Assembly (NCBI GenBank): GCA_022701365.1
Contig: JAKUHH010000236.1
Span: 124,001 to 188,000 of the forward strand
DNA: 64,000 bases
Reading direction: 5' to 3'
From: Mycocentrospora acerina
Taxonomy: Eukaryota; Ascomycota; Dothideomycetes; Pleosporales
A model generated the notes under the pieces. The model did no database searches. It saw only the letters and a program-made list of their open reading frames with translations, and had not been told where the DNA came from. Shown in pieces: positions 34,841 through 45,321 of this stretch (its first letter is position 1; each line of letters starts with the position of its first letter). Position numbers and translations under genes: made by a program.

Positions 34841-35828
34841 ATCGAGAGTAGCCCGGATTCGACACAATAATTTCCCTCAACGAAACCCACATTTTTCAAT
34901 AGCTAGTACCATGTTTGCTAGGTCGTGGATTCATGTTATCTGTATTTCTGGCTCCTAAAAGGTCACAGTCAGAGTTTTCATTTCATACTGGAATCCTCTT
35001 ATGAATTGCTCATTTCGTTGACAGTGACACATGTATCTTCGCCATTGAGCTTCTAGGCATGATCGCTTCCATTGTAGTCGGGACACTAGCGTGATTTATA
35101 AAATATAGAAATGGAATTGACCATCAAATTTCTTCTGAGAATGCTAATAAGTTCTGTTATGTCGGTAGCTTAAATTTTATTGGTTCAGAAAGAGTGACGT
35201 GGGAGTGGGCAGTGAAGGGCGCATAAAATCTAAGAACAACAAAGGGATACCTCTATCAACACTTCCTTTCTTTTTGAAACAACTGTGCCCAACTGTAAGC
35301 AATGGTGACTCGGCGAATGCCAACAAGGTATGTAATGGGCTACATTGAGACGAATAAAAATGAGGATCTAGACAACATCAAGCTCCTTCAAAAATATAAG
35401 TAAAGCTTTTAGTACTCTCCTTGATTCCAACTAAACTAAATTTACATAAGATTTTCCTTTGAAGGAAGGTTTTTTCAACAAGCGGTTTGATTACAGCTAA
35501 CGCAAATCAATGCTGAAGTTGTCGAGTCATACGGATAGAGTAGTATTGTAAAAACATCAAAAAGTGACAAATCTTTCTTCCCAGTTAGCTCCAATCTATA
35601 CCGATACCCTGCCTGATGAGCAGTAAATTTTCGTAGAGATGAAGTTAGCGTAGTTTCGACCATCTTGGACATTGCTGCTAGTACAAGTTGAAACCTTGCA
35701 ATTGATAGTGTACTGATCTTTACGAAGAAAGTGAGAGAAGTTGGGGGCTATCTACCTTTACTAGGACTACTTTTACTGGGACTCAGTACCCGTCTTGAGC
35801 CTCAAGGTCCCCTGCTAACCATATCCTA
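34841..35828. other. AT-rich stretch without supportable gene
   Basis: I found no recognisable protein. A minus-strand frame of 65 codons (35475-35672) has an ordinary amino acid mix but no known motif. A possible short exon begins at 35304 (ATGGTGACTCGGCGAATG, followed by GTATGT), unsupported otherwise. Confidence 0.4.
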
Positions 35829-36550
35829 ATGAGCCCAATTCCTACAGTACTTCCATATCCATCAGAAGATCTCCGAAGTCTTTTCTTTGAACGGTTGATT
35901 GTTAGCGAACAAGAGGTATTTATTTTGGGTGCATGGATAAACCGATATGATTCCCAAGGCATATTGCATTTGGAAAATTTCCGGGGGTTGCCCCAACAGA
36001 GTTTTTTATTACGTCCTCATAAGCCCCACCGCTATCATCGATGGTTTTGGTTGCCGACCACTATTTCTCGACCGCCATTCATAGGTGGGAGAACCAGGCT
36101 ATTTTTATTTTATTTTTGCAAAATCATCTGTGCATTCACCATCATCATTTCACCTCTTCTAGCTCCAGAATTTCTGCAAATCACCTTAGCTACTTACCGC
36201 CTGAAATGACTTTCGCCCAGATGGTCTTTTCTCAATTTAGGGCAGCAGTGCTCTACATCGCCAACATATACTCACACTTCGAAGCTGAAATCCTCCATAT
36301 TCCGCCCTCCTTGCGCTATTTCACAGTGGGGGCAGAAGAAGATAGACTCTTCAGGCAGGGTATAATGTTCCTTGTAGCTCCGCTTCATGCTTTTGTCACA
36401 CTCCCTCTGCTTAGCTTGGTCCAAAGCAAGTATAATTCCCTGGCTGGGAAATATAGTTTGCTCAGCTGTGGGAAGTGGTATCTCCACTTCCTTTTCACCT
36501 TTTGGATAGCTATTATAATTGTAAGAGAACTGCACGCCATCAAGGTGTAA
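35829..36550 (+). CDS. Unrecognised hydrophobic open frames (possible decayed gene)
   Basis: Two overlapping plus-strand frames begin with ATG at 35829 (126 codons, starts MSPIPTVLPYPSEDLRSLF) and 36041 (169 codons). They share no known motif. The second has hydrophobic segments (IMFLVAPLHAFVTLPLL, FLFTFWIAIIIV) suggesting membrane passage. They could be two parts of one gene separated by an unseen intron or frameshift, or chance frames. I do not recognise a function and cannot choose a gene model. Confidence 0.25.
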
Positions 36551-36652
36551 TGTACTAATAAAATAATAGAGCCGCAACTTTTTCTAATGCCAGGACCTGT
36601 GTGGATTGTGCCGATTTCGATTAGTCGGTCTCTCGCGCCTTCCTTTCAACAC

Positions 36653-36737
36653 TCCGCTGCCAAGCTCCTTCTTCACGAATTCCTTCTCGACCAGTTTCTT
36701 GTCGATGAGTTCCTTCTCGACAAAAGCGATGAAGAGG
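36653..36737. repeat. Short degenerate repeat encoding Lys/Glu/Leu or Leu/Asp/Phe units
   Basis: The unit TTCCTTCTCGAC recurs with small changes (36681, 36711, and related copies near 36665 and 36696). Read on the minus strand it gives VEKELIDKKLVEKEF-like charged repeats; on the plus strand LLHEFLLDQFLVDEFLLD. Confidence 0.6.
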
Positions 36738-36859
36738 CAATGACGTTGTGCAAATTTAGCAATGAAAAAGGTTATTACATGCCCTCGTTTTCTCTTTTCT
36801 CCCTTCGTCTTGGTTGCAAGGGAATGACACGTTGAAATAATTATCACATTCATTACAAT

Positions 36860-37348
36860 ATGTTCCTTGAAATTCCTTTCTACGTTTGGCTCCTGATGGT
36901 GCTGCTGACACTGGTCCCATGTAAAGATAAACTCATCGACTGGTTGTGGTGGTACTACCCTTACCTGCGCAGGATGAGGTTCTTCCGACTGCGTCGCATT
37001 GTTGGGTTCTTCTTCATTTGGTTTGCGTTGTGCTTGCCCCTCATGATTCTACATGAACGAAGCCGAGGGCCAAGTCCGCTCATAGAGATTCAGAGAGCAA
37101 CCTCTAGCGGCAGCATACTTTTTTTTAAACATGTTTCACGCATGGCTTGCAGGGTTGAGGTCATCGTTTTGTTGGCGGACCGGGTACAGTCTGCTGACAC
37201 TATGACGCTTGACAACTTTTGTGCCCTTCTACGCTCGTATTGCACTACCTCGAGTTGTACAAAGCTTTTTTTCATTAACACAGTCTCTTGGTGGGACCAG
37301 CTGATGAAAAAGCTGCGATTATACAAAGTTTTTCTAAATGTGGATTAG
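36860..37348 (+). CDS. Unrecognised hydrophobic open frame
   Basis: The 162-codon frame starts MFLEIPFYVWLLMVLLTLVP and has two hydrophobic segments (YVWLLMVLLTLV; IVGFFFIWFALCLPLMIL) separated by Arg-rich residues. It has no known domain and lies in an AT-rich region where chance open frames are frequent. It may be the remnant of a membrane protein together with the frames upstream (35829-36550). Function unknown. Confidence 0.25.
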   Translation: MFLEIPFYVWLLMVLLTLVPCKDKLIDWLWWYYPYLRRMRFFRLRRIVGFFFIWFALCLPLMILHERSRGPSPLIEIQRATSSGSILFFKHVSRMACRVEVIVLLADRVQSADTMTLDNFCALLRSYCTTSSCTKLFFINTVSWWDQLMKKLRLYKVFLNVD

Positions 37349-38560
37349 TGTTGTGAATACACAAATATGCTAAGTTGCCTGCTGGAGATCAATCTGTATA
37401 CCTTCTCCTACCGATATCGTCGTCAAAACTACCCTTAGGAACATGACCACATTCGGTGGTATCGATTATGGGAAGCTGATAATATTTAACTGACATATCG
37501 TTGGCTAGGAGTAGTTCCGCAGCGATGAGTGCGGCTTGACATCCTGTACTCAAAGATGTAGGTGTATGTCTGTTGCCTGTGAAATGGGCTGTTGTTGCGC
37601 CAAATAACGGGAGACTTGATAGTAAGAATTTTGTGAGTTGAAAAAACTAGTTATCTTGCTGCTATAGCTTGAAGATTAATATCATTTGCTGACCTGATCA
37701 GTTGGATTTTTCGCCTTATCGATTTTACCGTTTGAACTCTTGATTCCTGAACGATTGTTTGCATAATCATTCGCTACAACAGGCCATTGACGCACACAAT
37801 TTCTTGGCACAAACACATCAACATAGATTTCACCACTTTTTGAGGCGAAATCTCGAAGAGCACGGAGAAACTAAACGTGAAGGTGCGGCAAGGATATGTT
37901 ATCATGCTTTGACGTTCAGATAAACTACTCCTAATTGTAAGTTAGGAGACGGAATTAAATTTCATGTTATATTTTCCGCCGTGACTGGCAATACCCACAT
38001 ATTGATTTAAACTAGGGTATTTTGATGTAAATTAAGGAGATATCGGGGTGTCGAGACACCCGGAGTGGTTGTACAAGCCGCGGGTTTAGGCCACGCTCAA
38101 TAGTGACCCACGCAAACGTATCAACTTATGACTGCCATGACCCAAGCAAGACACTGCACTCTCCTCAATCCAAATTTGAGATGCAGATCGTTCAAGCTGT
38201 GTAGCGGGATTATCGGAGTTAATACTTGTGTCCGATAGGTGTTGCGGGGAATGTAGTCAGCTTAATATTTCAGTATTGAGTAAGCCGCCTTATGTTACAG
38301 GCTACTCTTAAAGAGATGACGGGTTCATTCCTTTGTTATCTCAGTTTGTGAGCGGAGTTAACAAAATCTATCTTCCATCAATTTACCCGGGGAGTGAAAT
38401 TGATTGTAGCTTGACAAGCTCTCGTGCATGTCAATGATCTTATAAAACCTCTTCATTTCATCTAGTCTTTCTTCGTCTCTTATCCATCCATCGCACTGAA
38501 TCTCGTTTTAAATTCTCACTATTTGTTACATAACATCATTCTTATCGCCACTTTGCAAAA
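37349..38560. promoter_or_regulatory. Gene-free stretch ending in the aldo-keto reductase promoter
   Basis: No gene was recognised in 37349-38400. A perfect 7-bp hairpin (GGGTGTC-GA-GACACCC) lies at 38046-38061. A TATAAAAC box at 38440-38447, about 115 bp before the reductase start, followed by a CT-rich tract, looks like its core promoter. Confidence 0.5.
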
Positions 38561-39756
38561 ATGTCATTTAATTCCACCATTATTCCTGTGTCTCTACTTG
38601 CTCGTCATCGTATTCTATCTCCTACTGCCGGCGTCCGTGTTTCACCCTTATGTCTCGGTGCAATGACCTTTGGTGATGCGTGGAGCACGACACTGGGTGA
38701 ATGTAGCAAAGAAACGGCGTTTTCTATAATGGATCACTTCTATGCGCAAGGAGGCAACTTCATCGATACGGCTGTGAACTATCAGTTTGGAGAGAGTGAG
38801 CAGTGGGTAGGCGAATGGATGGAAAAGAGAGACGTCAGGGATGAGGTCGTACTTACTACCAAGTTCACCGGAATGCAGAGTTTAGGAAAAGAGGTGATCA
38901 AGAGCAACTATGGAGGAAATAGTGCGAAGAATATCTTTACCAGTATTGAACGTTCTTTGAAATCTCTTAGAACTCACTACATAGATATTGTAAGAAACCC
39001 CTATTCCTTTAATATGTCCAATGGGCTGACAAGTTTCAGTATTACGTACATCTCTTTGACTACACCACTTCCATCCCAGAGATAATGCACGCCCTAAATG
39101 ACCTCTGCACGACGCGAAAAGTTCTCTACTTGGGCATAAGCGATACTCCTGCATGGCTTGTAGTGAAAGCAAATTGCTACGCACGTCAATATGGCCTTCG
39201 TCCATTTTCAATTTACCAAGGTCGCTGGTCTGCTGCAGAACGTTCATTTGAGCGAGAGATAATTCCCATGTGTCTTGATGAAGGTCTTGGCATAGCGCCA
39301 TGGGGCGCATTGGGAAGTGGTGCATTTAAGACTAAAGAGCAGAGGGGAAAAGATGAACCAGGAGGCCGAAACATGAGTCAGGCCCTGACAGGCAAGGAAG
39401 AGCGTGTCTCTGCCGTCTTGGAGGAAATTGCATCAAAGAAAGCTGAAGATACACCACTGACTTCTGTAGCACTCGCATATCTCTTGCACAAATCACCCTA
39501 TGTGTTCCCCATCATTGGTGGCCGCAAAGTATCACACTTGGAGAGTAACATTGTGGCACTAGGCCTACCCCTGTCACCTGATGAGATCAGTGCAATCGAT
39601 GATGCGTACGGGTTTGAGATCGGATTTCCACATGACTTTATCAGCTCAAAGAATGTAATGGTCTTGGGGCCAGAAGATAATCGCTTCGGGAACAACATGG
39701 GCTTCGATTTTGTAGGAGGAACTAAGCCTATCCCACCGCACAAGGGGACATCATGA
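38561..39756 (+). CDS. Aldo-keto reductase (aryl-alcohol dehydrogenase / norsolorinic-reductase-like)
   Basis: NADPH-dependent reductase of the AKR family 9 type. Exons are 38561-38989 and 39040-39756 (381 residues). Intron 38990-39039 starts GTAAGA and ends TTTCAG. The start is MSFNSTIIPVSLLARHRILS. The catalytic tetrad is visible: Asp and Tyr in NFIDTAVNYQFGESE, Lys in LTTKFTGM, His in YYVHLFDYTT (straight after the splice junction). NADPH-binding segment IGGRKVSHLESNIVAL lies near the C-terminus. Length matches aryl-alcohol dehydrogenases. Substrate unknown; relatives act in secondary metabolism or lignin-aldehyde reduction, but no cluster partners are adjacent. The gene is intact inside a decayed region. 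Confidence 0.9.
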
Positions 39757-40781
39757 CGAAACATGCAAGAAGAAAATAATCTTGAAATGAATGCGAGAAG
39801 TACAAGCGACGAGTACTCAGATTGACAATAACAATAGAGATTTTTTTCGATGAGTTGACAGCTTCAAGGGAGGTGTAATGTTTGTCCTTTTTTATTTTAG
39901 TATACGTACAAGGAATTACGATACAGTGCTGTAAATTTCGCAATGGTCGAATTGTTGCCTTCTTTCAATTTGACCTTGCCTCACTTTGCCGCCGCTGCTA
40001 CTTCCATTACACTTTTTCAACCACATGAAGCACCAGTCAACTGTGCCCCAATAAAACCACCATGGAATGTCCGTACCAGGAGAAACAACTTTTCATGGGT
40101 ATTTCGTACGCGACATGAAACGTCAGGTAGCAGCAACGAAGTCTCCGCGAAATCCGAATTGCCATGCGCTACCTGACGAAGAGATTCAAGATTTGGAAAG
40201 GTAGATTCTATATGGTAAGGACGATTCATGTAAGCGAACACAAGCAGATCATGTCAAATGGTTATGGCAACTCAAGAAAGATGTTGGAATTTCCAAAGAT
40301 AGAGAAGAAAGATCAGCCGAGAGAGCTGATGATAAGGCGAAAACTACTCTCAAACTTTTATTTTGGTTTCGCAGCAGATAGAGCTGTCTTCCCTATTGAT
40401 ACCTCTTTTATTAGCTTATCAAGTATATCAATTGGATATTCCAGTATGTTAACAATAGACAATAGCGCTGCTCTAGAACGGGCTGTCTTTACTTTTACAA
40501 ACTCGTTGTTTAGCGCATTATTCCTGTTAGACAGAACGATGTCTACCACTGCCAATGGCCAAAAGAAGGATATTGTGAAGGCACATATATGTATTGGTAG
40601 ATTGTGGGGAAAGAGTTGATTGACTTGCTGGAGTCTCGTGTGTGTGTACTTGAGCTGGCGTCATATGGCCAAGTGTTTATGTTGAACAGATGCGAAACCG
40701 TTGAATTGGCAAACTGAGGGACGGGAAAATTATGTGAACGAGAGGGAAAGGGAAGGAGAGCCTCTAAAGGATTTAAAAAAA
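39757..40781. other. Gene-free stretch before the 5S rRNA copy
   Basis: Open frames on both strands (39943-40176, 40164-40619, 40358-40555) have no recognisable motif and mutually overlap. I support no gene. Confidence 0.45.
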
Positions 40782-40901
40782 AACATACAACAGCGGGGAT
40801 TCGCCAGTGGTCACCCACCTGACTACTAGTCCGCCGGTACGTTGCTTAAATAGGGCTGAGCGAACGGGAAGCCTTGTTTTCAACGTCCTATGGTCGTATG
40901 T
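40782..40901 (-). rRNA. 5S ribosomal RNA, dispersed copy A (probably functional or recently so)
   Basis: On the minus strand the sequence begins ACATACGACCATAGGACG, then GAAAACAAGGCTTCCCGTTC, and includes the internal-promoter box GGTGGGTGACCACTGGCGAA. It ends GCTGTTGTATGT, directly followed by a T-run that serves as Pol III terminator. The two ends pair to form helix I. Length (about 120 nt) and single dispersed position are typical of Pezizomycotina. Some bases differ from what I recall of ascomycete 5S, so a pseudogene cannot be excluded. Confidence 0.75.
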
Positions 40902-41376
40902 GGAAGCTACATTGGTGTTTGTTTCTATGAGCTGTGCATTTGCATCTGATGTCCTAACATTATTTATTACCATCTCAATTCGGTATTAGGTAACAAAGCT
41001 TTGATGGATGATTATATCTGAGCTGTTTTCAATTCGTTTTACAACATTTATTTCGAATTAGGCTTAAAATTGTCTGCCACCTTTTACACTACATGCATCT
41101 TAAGCCTAATCTCGCCTAGGAAACCGGTGGTTGGGGAAAGAACCAACTCAAGGGCTGATGAAGGATGACCCGGGGACAATTGGCGGCAACCTTCTGACAT
41201 CGGGAATTTGCTTATAATCGCCCACATAACCAATACTTTATCAATCCAGTGTGTTATACGAGGATAGAGGGTTACATGGTGGGAAAATGCAACCAATCAA
41301 AGGTAACGAATTACGCCACTAATTAGGTAAGTAACTCGATTTTTTCCATAGAAGCATTATTCAAACAGACGCTCAG
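40902..41376. other. Region between 5S copy A and the helicase-nuclease gene
   Basis: Presumed promoter of the helicase-nuclease on the right and upstream flank of the 5S gene on the left. No other gene was recognised. Confidence 0.45.
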
Positions 41377-43734
41377 ATGCTCTTCAGCGCAATGATTCTC
41401 TCACCATGTAGTGCCCTGAGTCGCTCTATTTCCATTTTTTCGAAGTTTGCGAGAAGAAGCAGTCATGCTTCAGTCAACCACAGGCAACTGACAGCACATA
41501 ATCAACAAGTATCTAGTGTGGAGCCACTTGGTCGTGCACAAAAAACATGTCTAATTTTCGCCCAAAGCACAATACGCAGCATTATAACACATCGTATTGT
41601 GAGCTCCAGGAAAGCGTTTATCCCGTCGGCCGAACAACAGGCTATAGTGAAACTCTGCCGTACGCAGAATGTAGTCGTTTCGGCTCGCCCGGGTGCAGGA
41701 AAGACGGCCTCAGCTGAAGCAATTATTGCCGCCGATCCAAACCGACCCATAGCTATCATAACCTACTCCAAACGCCTGCAGCTCGATACCGCTCGCCGGT
41801 TGGATGCATATCCCAGGAGTGATGTCTTCACTTTCCACGCATTAGCTGGCCATATGTTCTCTACTATAGTGTACAACGATTATACTTTACGTTCTTTGAG
41901 GAGGAAAGGAAATGTACCTATCTGGACTGGTAAGCCATACGAAGTCATCATCCTGGACGAAATGCAAGACTGTACCGACGACCTATTCTGGTTAATATGC
42001 GTCTTTGTGTCAGTCGTGACGCGTGCAGCTTGTGGTAGAGCCCCCCAGATCGTAGTACTCGGGGATGAACGACAAGCCATCTACGGATTTAGAGGTGCTG
42101 ATTCACGTTATCTGAGTCTTTCTTCGGTAGCCATGACAAGTCTCTCGCCTTACCAATGGAATCACTTGGCATTGAGCAAGAGCTTTCGGCTCAGCTATGA
42201 AAATTCGGCATTTGTCAATAAAGTGTTTCTTGGGGGAGAAGATTACATTGTCGGCTCTCACAGTGGGCCAAAACCTCTATATATACATGGGGATATTTTC
42301 GACATAAAGCGCATCGCCCATCGTCTACTCCCACTAATCAAGCAGTATGGCCCTGAATGTGCAGCTATTCTCGCTCCTTCGGTTCATCCAAACAAACCAC
42401 TTGCACTTCTAACAAACTATCTATCGGAAAAACATCACATACCGATCTCAGTGTGTACATCAGATGATATACCACTGAACGACAAAGTATTACAGGGCAA
42501 GATGTGCGTAAGCACCTACCACCAGTTTAAGGGAAATGAGCGCGATCTAGTCGTTGTTTATAAGATTGATGAAAGTTACTTTTCTTGGTTTGCTAAAGAC
42601 CTCCCGGACGACGTGTGCCCGAACACCCTATTTGTGGCCCTCACTCGTGCATGCAAACAGCTCGTTGTGATTCACCATAATCGAAATGGCCCGTTACCAT
42701 TTCTCAATTTTACAGAACTCTATAAAACAGCCAACTTTGTCAACATTGAAGGTAATAGGATTATGAAGCTACCCAAACCCCCGGGTCGTCCATCACAGCG
42801 TGGCTTGTCTCTTCCAGGGAAAGTCTTTGCATCGGATTTACCTCGATACGTCCTTGATGAAATTATTAATGACATCTGTCGGAAACATCTGCGTATTATC
42901 CACATACTACCTTCCATCTCAGATACACTACGTATCGATGCCCCGGATACAATTCTCACCGACTCCTTTAGGAATCACTACGAAGCTGTCAGTGATTTGA
43001 ATGGGCTTGCTGTAATGGGAGCATATGAACATACATTTTTGGGAACTCTTACTAGTCTTGGAAGATCCAAAGAATCTTCGATATATTTTCCTTCGGAGAC
43101 GAACAAACAAGCTGTCTGGCTTTGTCGTGAGGCTTGTAGGTACGAGGCTAAGATGTCGGGATACAAGTCCCGAAGTATACAAATGAAAGGGCACAGTTTT
43201 GACTGGTTTACACCGTATCTGGACAGTGCCAGAGATCGATTAGAGACCCAGTTTCCTAATGGAGCCAAAATGGAATTTGAAGTCAAATTCAAAGAAGAGG
43301 ATTTTCGCGTAGCTGATCCTTTGGGAGGTGAGGATCAGAGTACTGATGTATATGGGCGGGTAGATATCATCCAACATGAAGCAACTTTTGACCATTCATC
43401 AGCGAAACAGAACCTGAAGAATATCAATTCAGACCGAGTGTCAGTCTGGGAAATCAAATTTGTTGCCCAACTGTCACTCCAGCATGTCGTCCAGGTATGC
43501 ATTTATGCTTACCTCTGGTCCAAAAAGCACAAACGAATGCCTTCGCAAATCATTCTGTTTAATGTCCGCGACGGAACCAAGTGGAAAATTGTACCATGTA
43601 ACGGTGTGGAAAGTCTCAGGAGTGTACTAGAAGAGGTTCTGATTGCAAAGTATTCAACTGCAGATACACTAACGTCTGATGAGTTTTTAAAGAAGTGTAC
43701 AAAGACGAAGGCGGAGGTTGAAAAGACGCCATGA
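41377..43734 (+). CDS. UvrD/Rep-type SF1 helicase fused to a C-terminal RecB-like PD-(D/E)XK nuclease domain
   Basis: An intronless gene of 785 residues, rare in this window for its size. All SF1 motifs are visible: Q motif FIPSAEQQ (81-88), Walker A SARPGAGKTASA (102-113), Ia IIAADPNRPIAIITYSKR, FTFHALAG, Walker B ILDEMQD (192-198), III VLGDERQAIYGFRGAD (227-242), IV ALSKSFRLS, V CVSTYHQFKGNERDL (377-391), and VI FVALTRACKQL (419-429). The C-terminal third carries a nuclease signature: Asp663 in GRVDII, Glu692-x-Lys694 in VWEIKF, and Gln702/Tyr710 in LQHVVQVCIYAYLW, as in RecB/AddAB nucleases. The first 45 residues are Ser/Arg-rich and almost without acidic residues, like a mitochondrial presequence. 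Role inferred: DNA unwinding and processing. The ATG at 41392 is an alternative start. Confidence 0.85.
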   Translation: MLFSAMILSPCSALSRSISIFSKFARRSSHASVNHRQLTAHNQQVSSVEPLGRAQKTCLIFAQSTIRSIITHRIVSSRKAFIPSAEQQAIVKLCRTQNVVVSARPGAGKTASAEAIIAADPNRPIAIITYSKRLQLDTARRLDAYPRSDVFTFHALAGHMFSTIVYNDYTLRSLRRKGNVPIWTGKPYEVIILDEMQDCTDDLFWLICVFVSVVTRAACGRAPQIVVLGDERQAIYGFRGADSRYLSLSSVAMTSLSPYQWNHLALSKSFRLSYENSAFVNKVFLGGEDYIVGSHSGPKPLYIHGDIFDIKRIAHRLLPLIKQYGPECAAILAPSVHPNKPLALLTNYLSEKHHIPISVCTSDDIPLNDKVLQGKMCVSTYHQFKGNERDLVVVYKIDESYFSWFAKDLPDDVCPNTLFVALTRACKQLVVIHHNRNGPLPFLNFTELYKTANFVNIEGNRIMKLPKPPGRPSQRGLSLPGKVFASDLPRYVLDEIINDICRKHLRIIHILPSISDTLRIDAPDTILTDSFRNHYEAVSDLNGLAVMGAYEHTFLGTLTSLGRSKESSIYFPSETNKQAVWLCREACRYEAKMSGYKSRSIQMKGHSFDWFTPYLDSARDRLETQFPNGAKMEFEVKFKEEDFRVADPLGGEDQSTDVYGRVDIIQHEATFDHSSAKQNLKNINSDRVSVWEIKFVAQLSLQHVVQVCIYAYLWSKKHKRMPSQIILFNVRDGTKWKIVPCNGVESLRSVLEEVLIAKYSTADTLTSDEFLKKCTKTKAEVEKTP

Positions 43735-44173
43735 TAATCCTGAATTAAGGGTTTTACTTCGTTTAGATATAAAATGGTAGATGTGTTTATATTACAGCAC
43801 ATTCTTTTCTCCAGTAGGGTTCAGAGAGTCAAAATTATCCGGTCAACTGTACATTGAAAAAGATGGTTAAGTCTACAATCAGGAACTACCCATTGGGGTT
43901 ATAGCATGCTTCACAACCGCACTTGAAGAACGAGTAAATGTCTTATGGTGAACATTTGTCTAAGTAAGGCTTAAATATCTAAAATCAGGCGTCGAACAGT
44001 AAATGCAGTCACAGTTCGTTGTTCGCATCAAATATCGCAATTTCTTCTCCGAGTCTATTATTATAAATTTCTTGCCTGATTTGTGATTAAAAGAAGGCCG
44101 AAAACAGGTAATGTCTCTTTGTCTTCTGTTCTGATGAATGTGCTAAATAAGAAGCGACGATGAAAATGGAACT
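43735..44173. other. AT-rich stretch after the helicase-nuclease gene
   Basis: No gene was recognised. It should include the 3' end of the helicase transcript. Confidence 0.5.
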
Positions 44174-44479
44174 ATGTTCTTTTCTGCAAAGGACGAGGCC
44201 AATCCCCACTCAACAGGTGACGATCTCCAAAACTTCAATATTTCCATGATACTGGATCGAGTGATTGGGTTACGGGCCCTACCAAATATGCCCCGGAGCA
44301 TTTCTTATTTTCCAGTCACAGAAAGGCGGATATTGTTACCATTTCTTGTACTGGAGGCAAAGAAAGAGACGTACCAAGTTTCCGAGCGATTCAGTACAAA
44401 ATAGCATTTCCCATTCGTCGGCTCTTAAATGCTCGAAATAATCTAGACAGTTGCGACTCATCTTGCGAGCCTTACTAAA
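44174..44479 (+). pseudogene. Fragment of a PD-(D/E)XK-like fungal family with a frameshift
   Basis: The frame from 44174 gives SISYFPVTERRILLPFLVLE followed by AKKE, with the E-x-K of a nuclease-like core. It runs into a stop at 44402-44404, just after an A-run. One base further on, the next frame reads IAFPIRRLLNARNNL to a stop near 44479. The two parts fit one another as in fungal proteins I recall with this pattern (E-A-K followed by an Ile/Arg-rich FPIR segment). It is truncated at both ends. Assignment rests on a short match, so confidence is modest. Confidence 0.4.
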
Positions 44480-44850
44480 TATAGTTCTTTACATATCAGA
44501 ATTAACAATGGCGCCTACATGCCGGTTCTTAGGAGCTTGGTAAAGTGGTAAGTATGAATTCTGAAGCTGTTATTTTGAGAGCACTGATCTAGAGGTCTCA
44601 GAGAATATACGATCTATGGCAAGGTACGATACAGTCTCAAGGCAGCGCGCTGCAACTACTGCCAGGACACGGCTCTATTCCACTGTGCCATGCAAGCCAA
44701 AAGGGTACTATGATCTATGATCTGATAGATCCTAGAATAGAACAGTACATATTCTCAGGTTAAACCACTTCCTGACAACTACTGATTATTGTGGACTATA
44801 TATGGTCGTGGGCTTGAGATGCCTACCGACTAACGACTAGGAAGCTTATT
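44480..44850. other. AT-rich stretch without gene
   Basis: No gene was recognised. A TATATAT stretch is present near 44796, upstream of the next open frame. Confidence 0.5.
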
Positions 44851-45321
44851 TTGAACTCCATGACGAGCTCTCGAGAAATCTCCCCAGCTTCTACCAATCG
44901 TTTTCGCCACTCTATCTCAATATCTTCTCCAACAAGCTCCACTACTACCGTGCAGGATTTTGATCCGATGCAACTTGATGAAGTTTTTGGCATTACTGAG
45001 AAATCTACACCATCTGTCCAGGAAAAAGGCTACTCACTTCATTGGTATGAAGATGAAGCAGCTACTATCCTCAAGGATGCAAGCTCTCCTTTTCTCCAAT
45101 GGGCAATAAACCAAAAACGCTCACCTCCCTATACCAAGGTTGGGAGCATTCGTCACTCAAATATCGCGCATTTCGAATTTCGATGCTATGATGTTCAGAA
45201 TTGTGATACCAATCCACTGAAACAAACAATAGAATTGGACGATATGTTATTGTATGACGCTTTGTTTTCCTGGGCCCTTCCTATGCTTACGGAGCAACTC
45301 CACAAGCTTGCTGCTCTTTAG
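44851..45321 (+). CDS. Unrecognised 156-codon open frame
   Basis: The protein starts MNSMTSSREISPASTNRFRH, is Ser/Thr-rich at first and then mixed (DDMLLYDALFSWALPMLTEQ). Its amino acid use is protein-like and there is a TATA-like sequence about 55 bp upstream, so it could be a real or recently broken gene. It has no signal peptide and no known domain. The frame at 45640-46017 further downstream (125 codons, HFGSIVLDRVNIWDGLSLVD) is also protein-like and could be another part of the same locus, but no in-frame splice path between them was found. Confidence 0.35.
   Translation: MNSMTSSREISPASTNRFRHSISISSPTSSTTTVQDFDPMQLDEVFGITEKSTPSVQEKGYSLHWYEDEAATILKDASSPFLQWAINQKRSPPYTKVGSIRHSNIAHFEFRCYDVQNCDTNPLKQTIELDDMLLYDALFSWALPMLTEQLHKLAAL

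Noticed and set aside
40773..40973. Two related small protein frames at 40773-40973 and 50496-50732
   Set aside because: Their similarity comes from the 5S rRNA sequence that they overlap, not from a protein.
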